Source of the DNA: Bradyrhizobium tropiciagri
GTDB taxonomy: Bacteria > Pseudomonadota > Alphaproteobacteria > Rhizobiales > Xanthobacteraceae
DNA length: 64,000 bases
NCBI RefSeq assembly: GCF_001189845.1
Contig: NZ_LFLZ01000008.1
Coordinates: 62,001 to 126,000, forward strand
Direction: 5' to 3'
A program made the translations under genes and the position numbers. This document shows positions 45,879 to 55,589 of the stretch, piece after piece. The notes under the pieces are model-generated. The model saw only the letters and a list, made by a program, of their open reading frames with translations, ran no database searches and was not told the origin of the DNA. Each line of letters starts with the position of its first letter. Positions within the stretch are counted from its first letter, which is position 1.

Positions 45879-46679
45879 ATGACCGAGATTGTTGCCCCGC
45901 GCCTTGCCTCGACCGTGCTGCTGCTGCGTGACGGTAGCTCGTCGAGCGAAATCGAAGTCTTCATGATGGTCCGTCATCACCAGATCGAGTTCAACTCGGG
46001 CGCGTTGGTGTTTCCCGGCGGCAGTGTCGACAAGAACGACAAGGAGATCGCCGCCGATCCCGCGCTCTATTCGGGCGGGGCAGGGCTCGACGGCGACGCG
46101 CTCGGTTTCCGGATCGCGGCGATCCGCGAGACGTTTGAAGAGAGCGGGATCCTGCTGGCGCGCCCGGCCGGATCTAAGGACCTGGTCGATGCCAAGCGCG
46201 CGAACGAGATCGCGACCGCGCATCGTGCGGCGTTGAACGAAGGCAAGATCACCTTCCTCAAGGTGCTCACGGACAACGGCATGGTGCTGGCGCTCGACGA
46301 ACTCGTGCCCTATGCGCACTGGATCACGCCGGAGGGCATGCCGAAGCGCTTCGACACCTGGTTCTTCCTCGCCGCCGCGCCGCCCGAGCAGCTTGGCGCC
46401 CATGACGGCAAGGAATCGACCGACTCGATCTGGGTCTCGACGCGCGAGGCGCTGGAAGGCGGCGAGACCGGCCGCTTCAAGCTGCCGTTCCCGACCACGC
46501 GCAATCTGATCCGGCTCGGCAAACAGCCGAATGTCGGCGCCGCGCTCAGCGACGCCAAGAAGATGTCGATCGTGACCGTGACTCCCGTGATGACCAAGAC
46601 CGCCACCGGCCGCCAGCTCCGCATCCCCAAGGAAGCCGGCTACGACGGCGAGGTGTTCGACGTCGGCGCGATGGGCTAA
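45879..46679 (+). CDS. NUDIX hydrolase
   Basis: A 266-aa NUDIX protein. The NUDIX box is stretched by an insertion: FPGGSVDKNDKEIAADP and, later, AAIRETFEESGILLA supply the catalytic RExxEExG. The longer form resembles the CoA-diphosphatase or acyl-CoA-associated NUDIX branch that has an extra helical lid. It may hydrolyse CoA or nucleotide diphosphates. It starts 3 nt after the upstream gene, so it is probably co-transcribed. Confidence 0.87.
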   Translation: MTEIVAPRLASTVLLLRDGSSSSEIEVFMMVRHHQIEFNSGALVFPGGSVDKNDKEIAADPALYSGGAGLDGDALGFRIAAIRETFEESGILLARPAGSKDLVDAKRANEIATAHRAALNEGKITFLKVLTDNGMVLALDELVPYAHWITPEGMPKRFDTWFFLAAAPPEQLGAHDGKESTDSIWVSTREALEGGETGRFKLPFPTTRNLIRLGKQPNVGAALSDAKKMSIVTVTPVMTKTATGRQLRIPKEAGYDGEVFDVGAMG

Positions 46680-46690
46680 TTGGTAATTCC

Positions 46691-46790
46691 GTCTGAGGCG
46701 CTCGCCCAGCGAGCCTCGAAGGATCGACGGCCACCAGCCGGGCCGTGCATCCTTCGAGACGCTTGCTCCGCAAGCTCCTCAGGATCACGG
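46691..46790. repeat. Intergenic palindromic repeat, family B copy 1
   Basis: The pattern GAGCCTCGAAGGAT ... GCATCCTTCGAGACGCTTGC ... CAGGATCACGG has self-complementary arms. Related copies lie at 56181-56278 and 57523-57648. It separates the NUDIX and EamA genes. Confidence 0.7.
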
Positions 46791-46882
46791 CTCACTCTCT
46801 TCACACTTCGGTCAGTACCGAAATATCATCGGCAGCCGTGCTGTAGATTCCGTCTCAACCCCCGAGACGGAATCTTCAGCCC

Positions 46883-47791
46883 ATGACCACCACCCCACGC
46901 CAACCCAACATGGGCTTCGAGCTCGCTTTGCTGCTCGTGCTCGCCACCCTCTGGGGCGGCTCCTACACCTTCATCAAGTTCGGCGTCGCGACCATCCCGC
47001 CGATCACGCTGATCGCGGCGCGCACCGCGATCGCAGGCCTGCTGCTGCTGGTCATCATGCGGATGCGCGGCGTGACGATGCCGACGGACGGCGCGACCTG
47101 GCGCCGCTTCATCTTCCAGGCCTGTCTCAACAGCGTGATCCCGTGGACGCTGATCGCCTGGGGCGAGCGCTTCGTCGACGCCGGGCTCGCCACCATCCTC
47201 AATTCGGCTTCGCCGATCTTCACCTTCCTGTTCACCGCCGCGATCACCCGCCACGAGGCCGCGAGCCCGCGCAAGCTGGCCGGGGTGATCGCCGGGATGG
47301 CCGGCATCTGCCTGATCGTCGGCGTCGATGCATTCCGCGATCTCGGGCAGGGCATCGTGGCCGAGGTGGCGATCGTCGCCGCCACGATCTGCTATGCCTG
47401 CGCTGCGATCTTCAGCCGCGGCTTCAAGGGGCTCGATCCGATGGCACCGGCGGCGGGCTCGCTGATCGCGGGCGCTGCGATCCTGATCCCGCTCAGCCTC
47501 GCCGTCGAACGGCCCTGGACGCTGGCGCCGTCGACCAGTTCGCTGCTCGCCTTGCTGGCGCTTGCGGTGTTCTCGACCGCGATCGCCTTCGTGATCTACT
47601 TCCGCCTGATCCAGACCCTCGGTTCGGTCGGCACCACCGCGCAGGCCTATCTGCGGGTGCCGATCGGGGTTGCGCTCAGCGTCGCATTCCTCGGCGAACG
47701 GCTGAGCCCGACGGCGTGGGTCGGGCTTGCCTGTGTCGTCGTCGGCGTCGCCGCCATGACGATTCCGGCGCGAAAGCTCGCCACGGCCTGA
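46883..47791 (+). CDS. EamA (DMT-superfamily) inner-membrane exporter
   Basis: A 302-aa transporter with about 10 TM segments in two EamA repeats. The first contains LATLWGGSYTFIKFGVATIPP, the second YLRVPIGVALSVAFLGERLSPTAWVG. It is unrelated in detail to the EamA protein at 25111. Substrate unknown. It lies downstream of the NUDIX gene but after a family B repeat, so it may not share its transcript. Confidence 0.9.
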   Translation: MTTTPRQPNMGFELALLLVLATLWGGSYTFIKFGVATIPPITLIAARTAIAGLLLLVIMRMRGVTMPTDGATWRRFIFQACLNSVIPWTLIAWGERFVDAGLATILNSASPIFTFLFTAAITRHEAASPRKLAGVIAGMAGICLIVGVDAFRDLGQGIVAEVAIVAATICYACAAIFSRGFKGLDPMAPAAGSLIAGAAILIPLSLAVERPWTLAPSTSSLLALLALAVFSTAIAFVIYFRLIQTLGSVGTTAQAYLRVPIGVALSVAFLGERLSPTAWVGLACVVVGVAAMTIPARKLATA

Positions 47792-48034
47792 GGCCATCGC
47801 CGCGACGACGATGCCCCGTGACGGGGCGCCGCGGCCTGACGTTTGATTCGCCGAACAGCATCAGGACGCCGGCATCCCGCCGGACCAGGCCCGGCTGCCT
47901 GCGCTGGAATCGGCCACCGGTGCCAGTCCCGGTGACACAGGTCACACCGCAGGCCTTCCGGGCCCTTCAGCATGTTTCCCCAAAGCCCGTAATTTCCCGT
48001 ATATTGGGGTGTATTGGACCCCGGCCTTGATGAC

Positions 48035-50716
48035 ATGACCGCTGAATTGCCGCCGAATTCGCAAGCGCCGCGTGCGTTCTCCCTCTCGATTGGCCAACTC
48101 ACGTTCGGCAGCTTCCTGCTGGTTCTGGCTGTGATCATCATCACATCCACGGCCAGCGTGATCGCGATTCGGCACATCGACACGACCTTTGCCGAGCTGC
48201 AGCGGCTGCAAAGCGTCGGCGACATTGCCGAGGATATCGACCGCCGCACCAACGAGCTGCGGCTGGCGGCGCGGGACTTCGTCACCGAGCCCGGCACCCA
48301 GTCGGCCCAGGTCGCGCAGGCGGCCCAGTCGCTCAGCGAGATCCTGAAGAAGACCCGGATCGAGCTGGCGCCCGAGCAGCAGGACATGATCGACGGCGTC
48401 ACCCAGCGGCTGGCGACCTACCGCAGCGGGATCGAGCGCATTTCGGCGCTGCTCAGCCGCCGCGCCGAGATCGTCGCCGGACTGCCGCCGCTGCGCGACG
48501 CGTTCGACAAGGCGGTCGCCGAGAGCAATGACGCCACGCTCGCGAACACGCTGTCGCAGGCCCAGAGCCGCATCGCCACCGCGCTCTTGGCGCACAACAC
48601 GTCGGCCGCCGAGCAGGCCGCGCAAAGCATGCGGGCGATGACGATCGCCGATCCCACCCTGCGCAGCGCGGTCGACAATTATGCCGAGGCGATCAGCGCG
48701 ATTTCGGTGCGCGAGGGCCAGATCGCCGACATCGACCGCGAGGTGCTCGGCGCCGAGGGCCGCCTGATCCAGAAGGTCACCGAACTGTTGCGCGAGCTCA
48801 GCTCGCGTCGCGGCCATGTGCTGTCGCGCGATTTTGCCCGGACGCTGGCTGAGGCAAAATGGCAGAGCATCGTGCTCGGCACGGCGGGCGTGCTGATCGG
48901 CCTGTTCGCCTCCGTGCTGGTGGTGCGTCGCACCGTCCGCCCGCTCGCCAGGATCGCCAGCTCGATCCGCAAGGTCGCGGGTGGCGAGAAGAGCGCGTTC
49001 ATCCCCGGCGCCGACCTCGACAACGAGATCGGCGACATCGCGCGCGCCGCCGAGGTGTTCCGCCAGACCCTGGTCGACGCCGACAGCGCGCGCGAGGCCG
49101 CACTGCGCGCGCTCGCCGAGCAGCGGCTCGCCGAGGAGAGCTACCACAAGCTGTTCGAGGCATCGGTCGACGGCATCTACGTCACGACGCCGGGCGGCAC
49201 GCTGCTCAACGCCAATCCGGCGCTGGCGCGGATGATGGGCTACGCGACGCCGCAGGACCTGATCAACGGCATCGGCGACATCGCCTCCACCGTCTATGTC
49301 GACGCGGCGGCGCGGGAGCAGTACCAGCAATTGATGGCGCGCGACGGCACAGTGCGTGACTACGAGTATCAGGTGCGCTCGCGCGACGGCACCGTGTTGT
49401 GGCTGTCCGATTCCGCGACCGTGGTGCGCAACGACGAGGGCGAGGTGATCCGCTACGAGGGCACGGTGCGCGACATCACCGACCAGAAGCGCGCCGAAGA
49501 TGCCGTCGCCGAAGGCCGCCGCATGTTGCAGATGGTGATCGACACGGTGCCCGCCGTCATCAACGTCAAGGAGCGCAATCTGCGCTATGTGCTGATGAAC
49601 CGCTACATGGCGGGCATCTTCGGCGTCGAGCCGCAGGACGCGATCGGCCGGACCACCGCCGAGCTGATGCAGCGCTACGGCGCTGCCAAGACCGACGAGA
49701 ACGACAAGCGCGTGCTGTCGGTGCGGCGCGAGCTCGGCTTCTACGAAGAAGAGTACAAGGACGCGGCCGGCAACATGCGGCAATGGCTGGTCAACAAGCT
49801 GCCGATCCTCGACGCGCAGGGCGACATCGAGAACATCGTGACGGTGGCGCTCGACATCGGCGATCGCAAGCGCTCGGAGCAGGAGATGCGCAAGGCGAGG
49901 GATTCCGCCGAGGCTGCGCTGCGCAATCTGCGGGAAACCCAGAACTCGCTGATTGAGGCCGAGAAGCTCGCCGCGCTCGGCCGTCTGGTGGCCGGCGTCG
50001 CCCATGAGGTCAACAATCCCGTCGGCATCAGCCTCACGGTGGCCTCCGCGCTGGAGCGCAAGACCGCGAACTTCGAGGCCCAGGTCGAGCGCGGCGACCT
50101 GCGCCGCTCCAGCCTCAACGATTTCCTGAACACGGCGCGGGATGCCTCCTCGCAGCTCGTCGCCAATCTGAATCGCGCCGCGGAGCTGATCCAGTCGTTC
50201 AAGCAGGTCGCCGCCGACCGCAACTATTCCGACCAGCGCACCTTCGATCTCGGCGATCTCACCGAGCAGGTGGTGATGAGTCTGCGGCCCGGCCTACGCA
50301 AGCACAATCTGACGCTCAACGTCGATTGCGAGCCGAACCTCATCATGAACTCCTATCCGGGACCGTATGGCCAGGTGCTGACCAATTTGTTCCTCAACGC
50401 GGTCGCGCATGCGTTCCCGGACGGCAAGGCCGGCGAGGTCGAGATCCAGGTCCATGCCAAAGGCAACGACTATGTCGAGGTGGTTTTCGCCGACAATGGC
50501 TGCGGGATGAGCCTCGACGTCCGCCGCCGCGCCTTCGATCCGTTCTTCACGACGCGGCGCGACCAGGGCGGCACCGGGCTCGGGCTGCACATCGTCTACA
50601 GCATCGTCACCACGCGCCTCGGCGGCCGGCTCTCGCTGGATTCCGCGCCGGGCAATGGCACGCGCATCCAGATGATCCTGCCGCGCGTCGCCCCGCTGGA
50701 GCAGGCTGCGGAGTAG
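48035..50716 (+). CDS. Membrane-bound hybrid-type sensor histidine kinase (two PAS domains)
   Basis: An 893-aa histidine kinase. An N-terminal TM (SFLLVLAVIIITSTASVIAI) and a second TM (IVLGTAGVLIGLFASVLVV) bracket a periplasmic helical sensor region. A HAMP domain follows (RRTVRPLARIASSIRKVAGG), then two PAS domains (about 370-490 and 500-620). The kinase core has His657 in VAHEVNNPVG, the N-box NLFLNAVAHAF, DNGCGM and GGTGLGLHIV. No response-regulator gene is adjacent, so its partner is elsewhere. The ATG at 48035 is chosen; a TTG at 48014 would add 7 residues. Confidence 0.92.
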   Translation: MTAELPPNSQAPRAFSLSIGQLTFGSFLLVLAVIIITSTASVIAIRHIDTTFAELQRLQSVGDIAEDIDRRTNELRLAARDFVTEPGTQSAQVAQAAQSLSEILKKTRIELAPEQQDMIDGVTQRLATYRSGIERISALLSRRAEIVAGLPPLRDAFDKAVAESNDATLANTLSQAQSRIATALLAHNTSAAEQAAQSMRAMTIADPTLRSAVDNYAEAISAISVREGQIADIDREVLGAEGRLIQKVTELLRELSSRRGHVLSRDFARTLAEAKWQSIVLGTAGVLIGLFASVLVVRRTVRPLARIASSIRKVAGGEKSAFIPGADLDNEIGDIARAAEVFRQTLVDADSAREAALRALAEQRLAEESYHKLFEASVDGIYVTTPGGTLLNANPALARMMGYATPQDLINGIGDIASTVYVDAAAREQYQQLMARDGTVRDYEYQVRSRDGTVLWLSDSATVVRNDEGEVIRYEGTVRDITDQKRAEDAVAEGRRMLQMVIDTVPAVINVKERNLRYVLMNRYMAGIFGVEPQDAIGRTTAELMQRYGAAKTDENDKRVLSVRRELGFYEEEYKDAAGNMRQWLVNKLPILDAQGDIENIVTVALDIGDRKRSEQEMRKARDSAEAALRNLRETQNSLIEAEKLAALGRLVAGVAHEVNNPVGISLTVASALERKTANFEAQVERGDLRRSSLNDFLNTARDASSQLVANLNRAAELIQSFKQVAADRNYSDQRTFDLGDLTEQVVMSLRPGLRKHNLTLNVDCEPNLIMNSYPGPYGQVLTNLFLNAVAHAFPDGKAGEVEIQVHAKGNDYVEVVFADNGCGMSLDVRRRAFDPFFTTRRDQGGTGLGLHIVYSIVTTRLGGRLSLDSAPGNGTRIQMILPRVAPLEQAAE

Positions 50717-50750
50717 GCGGGCTCCGGCTCCGTCACCTCGAGGACTGCCT

Positions 50751-52142
50751 TTATTTCTTCATCTCGCCGGCAAGCAGGTTCTTGTAGATCTTGCCGTTCT
50801 TCATGATGACCAGGAAGTTCTTTGCGGGATCTTCGATCAGCTTGATATTGTCGATCGGATTGCCGTCGACCAGCAGCAGGTCGGCCAGCGCGCCTTCCTG
50901 GACCACGCCAAGCTTGCCGGGATATGGATTTCGCGGCCCGGACAGACTGAGCAGTTCAGCGTTGGTCGATGTCGCCATCGTCAGCGCCTCGGCCGCCGTG
51001 TACCAGCGGGTGAGGTCGGCCAGCATGGTGCCTTGCCGGTCGGCCAGCGCCTTCGAGAACAGGACATCGGTGCCGAATGCCGTCTTGATCCGGTATTTCC
51101 TCGCCAGCGCATAGACCCGTTCGGTCCCGGAAACCACTTGCCGCATCTTCTCCTGTTCCGCGGGCCCCAACGCGCTGGCGCCCGCCAGATCGAGGAAGGG
51201 CTGCGTGCTCAGCCAAATTCCCTTCTCGGCCATCAGGCGGGCCGTTGCGTCGTCCATGAGGTGACCGTGCTCGATACACTTGACGCCCGCCGCGATCGAC
51301 CGCTGGATCGCAACCGGCGTATAGGCGTGCACGGCAACGTAGGTGCCCCAATTCGCGGCGGCGTCGACGGCGGCACGCAGCTCCGGTTCGGTGAATGTCG
51401 ACACGTCGAGCGGACTGAACGGCGATGCGACGCCACCGCCCGCGGTGAGCTTGACCTGCGAGGCCCCCTGCATGAGCTGCTCGCGCGCGCGCACGCGAAC
51501 CTCATCCGGACTGTCCGCGATCATGCTGCCGCCGATTTTCTCCATGCGGCTGAGCATGCCACCGATCGTTCGTGGCAAATCGGACAGCTGCCGGAAATCG
51601 CCATGGCCGCCCGTGATGGTGATGACCGCGCCTGACGGGTAGATGCGGGGCCCGGCCACGAGTCCGTCGTCGATGGCCCGCTTGAGCCCGAAGGCGGGCC
51701 CGCCCATGTCGCGAACGGTGGTGAAGCCCCGCATCAATGTGTCGGTCGCTTCCGCCGCAGCGAGCAGATTATTGTAGCCGACGTCACCCGCGATCGCAGC
51801 CGCCGGCGTCGGGCGCACCAGCATCGCATGCCAATGCGCGTCGATCAGCCCGGGCATCAGGACGCGCTCGCGACCATTGATCACCTGCGCATCGGCCGTG
51901 ATCGCCGAGGTCGAGATCGTCTCGATCTTGTTGTTGCGGACCAGCACATTCGATGGCGCGGACAGTGTGCTGTTGTTGCCGTCGAAGATGCGGACGTTCT
52001 GGAACAGGAACGCGGAATCCTGCGCCTGCGCCGCCGGGAAAACGCCGAGGCTCACGCCGATCGCCGCAAGCAGCGCGGAAATCCGGACGATCCCGCTCTT
52101 TATTCTCACGCCTGACATGTTCGGTATTCTCACGCCTGACAT
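50751..52142 (-). CDS. Exported amidohydrolase-superfamily protein
   Basis: A 463-aa metal-dependent hydrolase. The metal-binding HxH is in LIDAHWHAM, the Lys in QVKLTAGGG could be carbamylated, and further His are in AVHAYTP and IEHGHLMD, with Asp in FGTDVLF. A signal peptide ends VFPAAQAQ. The first codons are duplicated by a tandem repeat, so two ATGs lie 24 nt apart; the first has GGGGGGAGA before it. Substrate unknown. It lies downstream of HdeD, glutaminase and the MFS gene on the same strand. Confidence 0.87.
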   Translation of the reverse strand: MSGVRIPNMSGVRIKSGIVRISALLAAIGVSLGVFPAAQAQDSAFLFQNVRIFDGNNSTLSAPSNVLVRNNKIETISTSAITADAQVINGRERVLMPGLIDAHWHAMLVRPTPAAAIAGDVGYNNLLAAAEATDTLMRGFTTVRDMGGPAFGLKRAIDDGLVAGPRIYPSGAVITITGGHGDFRQLSDLPRTIGGMLSRMEKIGGSMIADSPDEVRVRAREQLMQGASQVKLTAGGGVASPFSPLDVSTFTEPELRAAVDAAANWGTYVAVHAYTPVAIQRSIAAGVKCIEHGHLMDDATARLMAEKGIWLSTQPFLDLAGASALGPAEQEKMRQVVSGTERVYALARKYRIKTAFGTDVLFSKALADRQGTMLADLTRWYTAAEALTMATSTNAELLSLSGPRNPYPGKLGVVQEGALADLLLVDGNPIDNIKLIEDPAKNFLVIMKNGKIYKNLLAGEMKK

Positions 52143-52148
52143 GTTCGG
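52101..52148. repeat. 24-bp tandem duplication across the amidohydrolase start
   Basis: Bases 52101-52124 and 52125-52148 are exact copies of one 24-bp unit (begins TATTCTCACGCC, ends ACATGTTCGG). On the minus strand each copy supplies an in-frame ATG and the peptide MSGVRI, so the duplication keeps the frame. Confidence 0.95.
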
Positions 52149-52166
52149 TCTCCCCCCAAAATGCTG

Positions 52167-52730
52167 CTACGCCGGCCGGTCGGCGGGCCGCAAGGCATAG
52201 GTCAACCAGCCGATGCCGTGGGACATCAGATCGATGCCCAGCAATAGTCCAAGCACCCAAAGGCCGGTCGCCGGAAATCCGCTCAAAATGATGAGGCCCG
52301 CGATGACGCCGAACACCCCGGAGGCCGCCAGGACCCAGCCGGACTGCCGCCAATGGCCGATGCCGATCGTCACGCGGACGAGCCCGGAGACCAGGAGCAT
52401 CAGGCCGAGGACGTAGGTCAGGATCAGCGCGCCGGTTACTGGCTGGCTCAGCAGCACGATGCCGGATGCAATGTAGAGGGCTCCGAGCAGCAGCTGCCAC
52501 AGAAAACCTCCCCACCCCTTGGTCCAGAAGGCGTGCACGATCTCGAAGCCGCCTGCGAAAATCGCCGTCCAGCCGATGAAGATCGCGCTGACCACGGTGA
52601 AGAGCACGACATCGCCGAGGACGAGGACGCCCGCGACGATCATGGCGATCCCGAGCAGGACGCACATCCATAGCGGCGGCGGCGCGATGCCGGTGAGACC
52701 GAAGGCGGAACTGTTGTCGGTGGTCGCCAT
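52167..52730 (-). CDS. HdeD-family (DUF308) membrane protein
   Basis: A 187-aa inner-membrane protein with six hydrophobic segments. The HdeD/DUF308 pattern is clear in FIGWTAIFAGGFEIVHAFWTKGW and LLLGIDLMSHGIGWLTYAL. In Escherichia coli HdeD belongs to the acid-fitness island. The GAGGAG site is just before the ATG. It lies between the MFS exporter and the amidohydrolase, all on the minus strand. Confidence 0.88.
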   Translation of the reverse strand: MATTDNSSAFGLTGIAPPPLWMCVLLGIAMIVAGVLVLGDVVLFTVVSAIFIGWTAIFAGGFEIVHAFWTKGWGGFLWQLLLGALYIASGIVLLSQPVTGALILTYVLGLMLLVSGLVRVTIGIGHWRQSGWVLAASGVFGVIAGLIILSGFPATGLWVLGLLLGIDLMSHGIGWLTYALRPADRPA

Positions 52731-52874
52731 GTTATTCTCCTCAATTCCCTGGCAAGGAAACGTGTCGCGGATTGGCCGGCGTCATGCATGGCTTGCTGCT
52801 TCCGTGTTGCCGGGACGTCGTTGTCTTGCTCCAGCGGGTGATGCGCATGGATCTGCCGATCAGGCCGGCGCGGA

Positions 52875-54524
52875 TCAGCTGGTTCGTTCGCGGTTGTCCG
52901 CCGCGTTGTCATCCGGAATCTCTCCCGGCCGGTAGTTCGGCAGCTGCCCTGCCGGAATGACCGCGAGGAGGGCGAGGCCCGCCATGATCAACAGCCCGAT
53001 CTTCAGCGCCCGCAGCCGGGCTTCGGTGTTGACCCGGACCGCTTCCTCGACCTGCTGTGGCGTGCCGCTCGTGGCTTCGAGCACGCTGCGCAGCCGGTCA
53101 TTGCTGACGAAAGTGATGTTGTTGAGGTCAACCTGGCTTTGCAGCTCCTTCGTCAGCACCGGGCTGGCCGTGATCTTGCCGAGGGCGATGGTGCTCAGCA
53201 GACCAACGAGAAGTGCGCCGGCGACCGCCGTACCTACCGCGGCCGCGAGGTTTTGCGTGGTCCCGCGCAAGGACCCGACGTCTCCCGCCAGAGCCTTGGG
53301 CGAGGCCGTCACCAGGACGTTGAACAGCAGCGTCACCAGGGAGCCCTGGCCGACGCCGAACAGGACGAGACCAAGCAGGACGGGAATCTCGCTCCAGTCG
53401 TTGCGCACGACGAAGGCGAGCCACAGCAGCGCGATGGTGCAGAGCGCAAAGCCGAAACGTCCGATCTGGCGCGGTGTCAATCTGTCGTAGAGATGGACGA
53501 TCAGCATCGCCGAGAAGAAGACCGTGAGGTTGAACGGCATCATCGCGATCGCGGTGGCGATCGGCGAGCGTCCCTGCACGATCTGGATGTAGAGCGGCAC
53601 CGTGAAGTTCAGCGCAGCCTCCAGCGCGACCACCGCGAACAGGGCATAGACCGCGCAGCGCTCCTCGGGCGAGTCGATCACCTCCAGTGCCAGCAGCGGG
53701 GTTTTTCCCGCGGCCTGCTGCCGGTGCGTCCAGCTCAGAAATGCCTGTCCGAGCACGATGCCGATCACGATCATGATCGGCGCCGGCGAAACGCCCAACA
53801 GATCGAACGGCGCGTTGGGACGGGCGAGCGCCAGCCCCCAGCCGTTGAGATTGTTGAATCCGAAGCTGATCAGAATGATCGCGGTTGCGGCGAGGGCGAC
53901 GCCAACCAGATCGATCTCGATGTCCGGGCGGCCGCGGTCCGGCTTCAAGCGAAAGCTCAGCAAGAAGACGATCGCCGAAACCGCGATCAGGATTCCGAAC
54001 GCCGGCCGCCAGCCGATATAGGTTCCGAACACTCCGCCGATCACGAATGCGAGCACGCCGGCAGCCGCACGCGCCGAGCCCAGCGCGCCGAGGGCCGTGG
54101 CCTGCTGGCGCCCGGCATAATTCTCGGCGATCAGGGCGACGAGCGAAGGCACGATCACCGCTCCGGCGGCACCGCAAAGCGCCTGCGCCGAGATCATGGT
54201 GGTGGCCGTGGGGCTGAATGTCATCAGGAGCTGCGATGCGAAGAACAGGACGACCGCAAGGCGGAACACCTGCAGCGCGCCAAATCTTTGCGCGAGTTTC
54301 GCGCCAAGCATGACGAAGCCGGCCACAAGCATCGAATAGGCCACGATACCGGTCGCCACCGTGGTGGGGGGCACGCCGAAGCTTGCCACCATGCCGCCCA
54401 TGGCAACCGGGAGCGATGCGACATTGAACGACATGATCATCTGGCCGAGCGCAATCGCGATCATCGGAACCCATGATGCGCGTTCCTCCTGGTGGATGCC
54501 GCCGATCGATATTGTCTGCGCCAT
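52875..54524 (-). CDS. MFS drug-type exporter (14-TM DHA2-like)
   Basis: A 549-aa major facilitator protein with about 14 TM segments. TM1 begins MIAIALGQMIMSFNVASLP and the family motif region is seen around KLAQRFGALQVFRLA and GGVFGTYIGWRPAFGILI. The length and extra TMs fit the DHA2 group of drug exporters. GGAGG is at 5 nt upstream of the ATG at 54524. The glutaminase gene starts just upstream (end 54594, 70 nt away), so the two may form an operon. Confidence 0.9.
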   Translation of the reverse strand: MAQTISIGGIHQEERASWVPMIAIALGQMIMSFNVASLPVAMGGMVASFGVPPTTVATGIVAYSMLVAGFVMLGAKLAQRFGALQVFRLAVVLFFASQLLMTFSPTATTMISAQALCGAAGAVIVPSLVALIAENYAGRQQATALGALGSARAAAGVLAFVIGGVFGTYIGWRPAFGILIAVSAIVFLLSFRLKPDRGRPDIEIDLVGVALAATAIILISFGFNNLNGWGLALARPNAPFDLLGVSPAPIMIVIGIVLGQAFLSWTHRQQAAGKTPLLALEVIDSPEERCAVYALFAVVALEAALNFTVPLYIQIVQGRSPIATAIAMMPFNLTVFFSAMLIVHLYDRLTPRQIGRFGFALCTIALLWLAFVVRNDWSEIPVLLGLVLFGVGQGSLVTLLFNVLVTASPKALAGDVGSLRGTTQNLAAAVGTAVAGALLVGLLSTIALGKITASPVLTKELQSQVDLNNITFVSNDRLRSVLEATSGTPQQVEEAVRVNTEARLRALKIGLLIMAGLALLAVIPAGQLPNYRPGEIPDDNAADNRERTS

Positions 54525-54593
54525 GGCGTCCTCCGATCTTCTCGGCTTCTGCGATCGGCCCGCCCGCGGCAATGCCGATCTTGCGACGACCGC

Positions 54594-55589
54594 TCAGCCG
54601 TCCGGCTGCGACACGAGCAGATCCATCCCGAGTCGCTGTGACAGGAATTTTGCGGCGAGTTGGCCCCTCACGCTGTTGCCGGCGGCATCCAGCGGCGGGG
54701 CGAACGTGCCGAAGCCCCCTTTGCCCGGGGATACCGCGACGATGCCGCCGCCGATGCCGCTCTTTCCCGGCAGGCCGATATCGTAGAGCCAATCGCCCGA
54801 CGTCTCGTACAATCCGGCGGTGACCATCACTGCCAGGGCGTAGTGGCATACGGCTGCGTCGACCACGCGTTGCCTGGTCACCGGGTTCACGCCGCCGTCG
54901 GCCAAGGTCGCGCCCATCACGGCCAGATCCCTGGCGCTGACATTCAGCGAACATTGCCGCGTGTAGAGATCGGTCGCCTGCCTGGCGTCGCTGTAGATCC
55001 GCTCATAACTCTCCAGCAAGCGCGCGATGCTTCGATTGCGGAAATTGGTCTCGGACGCGGATGCATAGACCTCCTCGTTGAGCGAGAGAGGCCGGCCGGC
55101 GAAGCGTGATAACCCGTCGTGGATGAATTGCCAGCGGTCCTCGACGGACCGTCCCGGCGCGAGGCTGGTCGCAGCAATGGCGCCGGCGTTGACCATCGGA
55201 TTGGTGCGCCCGTTTCCCTGCTCGATCGCACCGAGCGAGTTGAATGGAAGACCGGTGGCGTTGGCGCCAAGCTTTTCGCGTGCCGCCTCCGGGCCGATCG
55301 TCTCGCAGATCAGCGCAAACAGGAACGGCTTCGAGACGCTCATGATGGAGAATTCGTGGTCGACGTCTCCAGCGCCATAGAAACGGCCACCAGTTCCGAC
55401 GACACAAACACCGAACAGCTCCGCCGGAACCCGTGCGAGTGCCGGGTAAACCTGCGACGTCGTTCCATCGGTGTTCGACTTGAATCGCCGGTGCGCGTCT
55501 TCCACAAGCGCCTGCACCATCTCCGGACCGGGTAGATGACCGGTCGAGATGTAGGCCTGCTCTCGCTGATCGACCGAAGGCGACGCCAT
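54594..55589 (-). CDS. glsA: Serine-dependent glutaminase
   Basis: A 331-aa glutaminase of the penicillin-binding-like fold. The active-site motif SVSK (in FSIMSVSKPF) is preceded by GDVDHEF, and NPMVNAGAIAA matches the glutaminase family. It converts glutamine to glutamate and ammonia, which in Escherichia coli and Lactobacillus relatives serves acid resistance. The ATG at 55589 has GGAG upstream; an open stretch runs to 55667. It is the first gene of a minus-strand group with MFS and HdeD. Confidence 0.9.
   Translation of the reverse strand: MASPSVDQREQAYISTGHLPGPEMVQALVEDAHRRFKSNTDGTTSQVYPALARVPAELFGVCVVGTGGRFYGAGDVDHEFSIMSVSKPFLFALICETIGPEAAREKLGANATGLPFNSLGAIEQGNGRTNPMVNAGAIAATSLAPGRSVEDRWQFIHDGLSRFAGRPLSLNEEVYASASETNFRNRSIARLLESYERIYSDARQATDLYTRQCSLNVSARDLAVMGATLADGGVNPVTRQRVVDAAVCHYALAVMVTAGLYETSGDWLYDIGLPGKSGIGGGIVAVSPGKGGFGTFAPPLDAAGNSVRGQLAAKFLSQRLGMDLLVSQPDG

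Noticed and set aside
47942..50005. Long antisense frame opposite the histidine kinase
   Set aside because: Same mirror effect of a GC-rich gene; low-complexity composition and no ribosome site.
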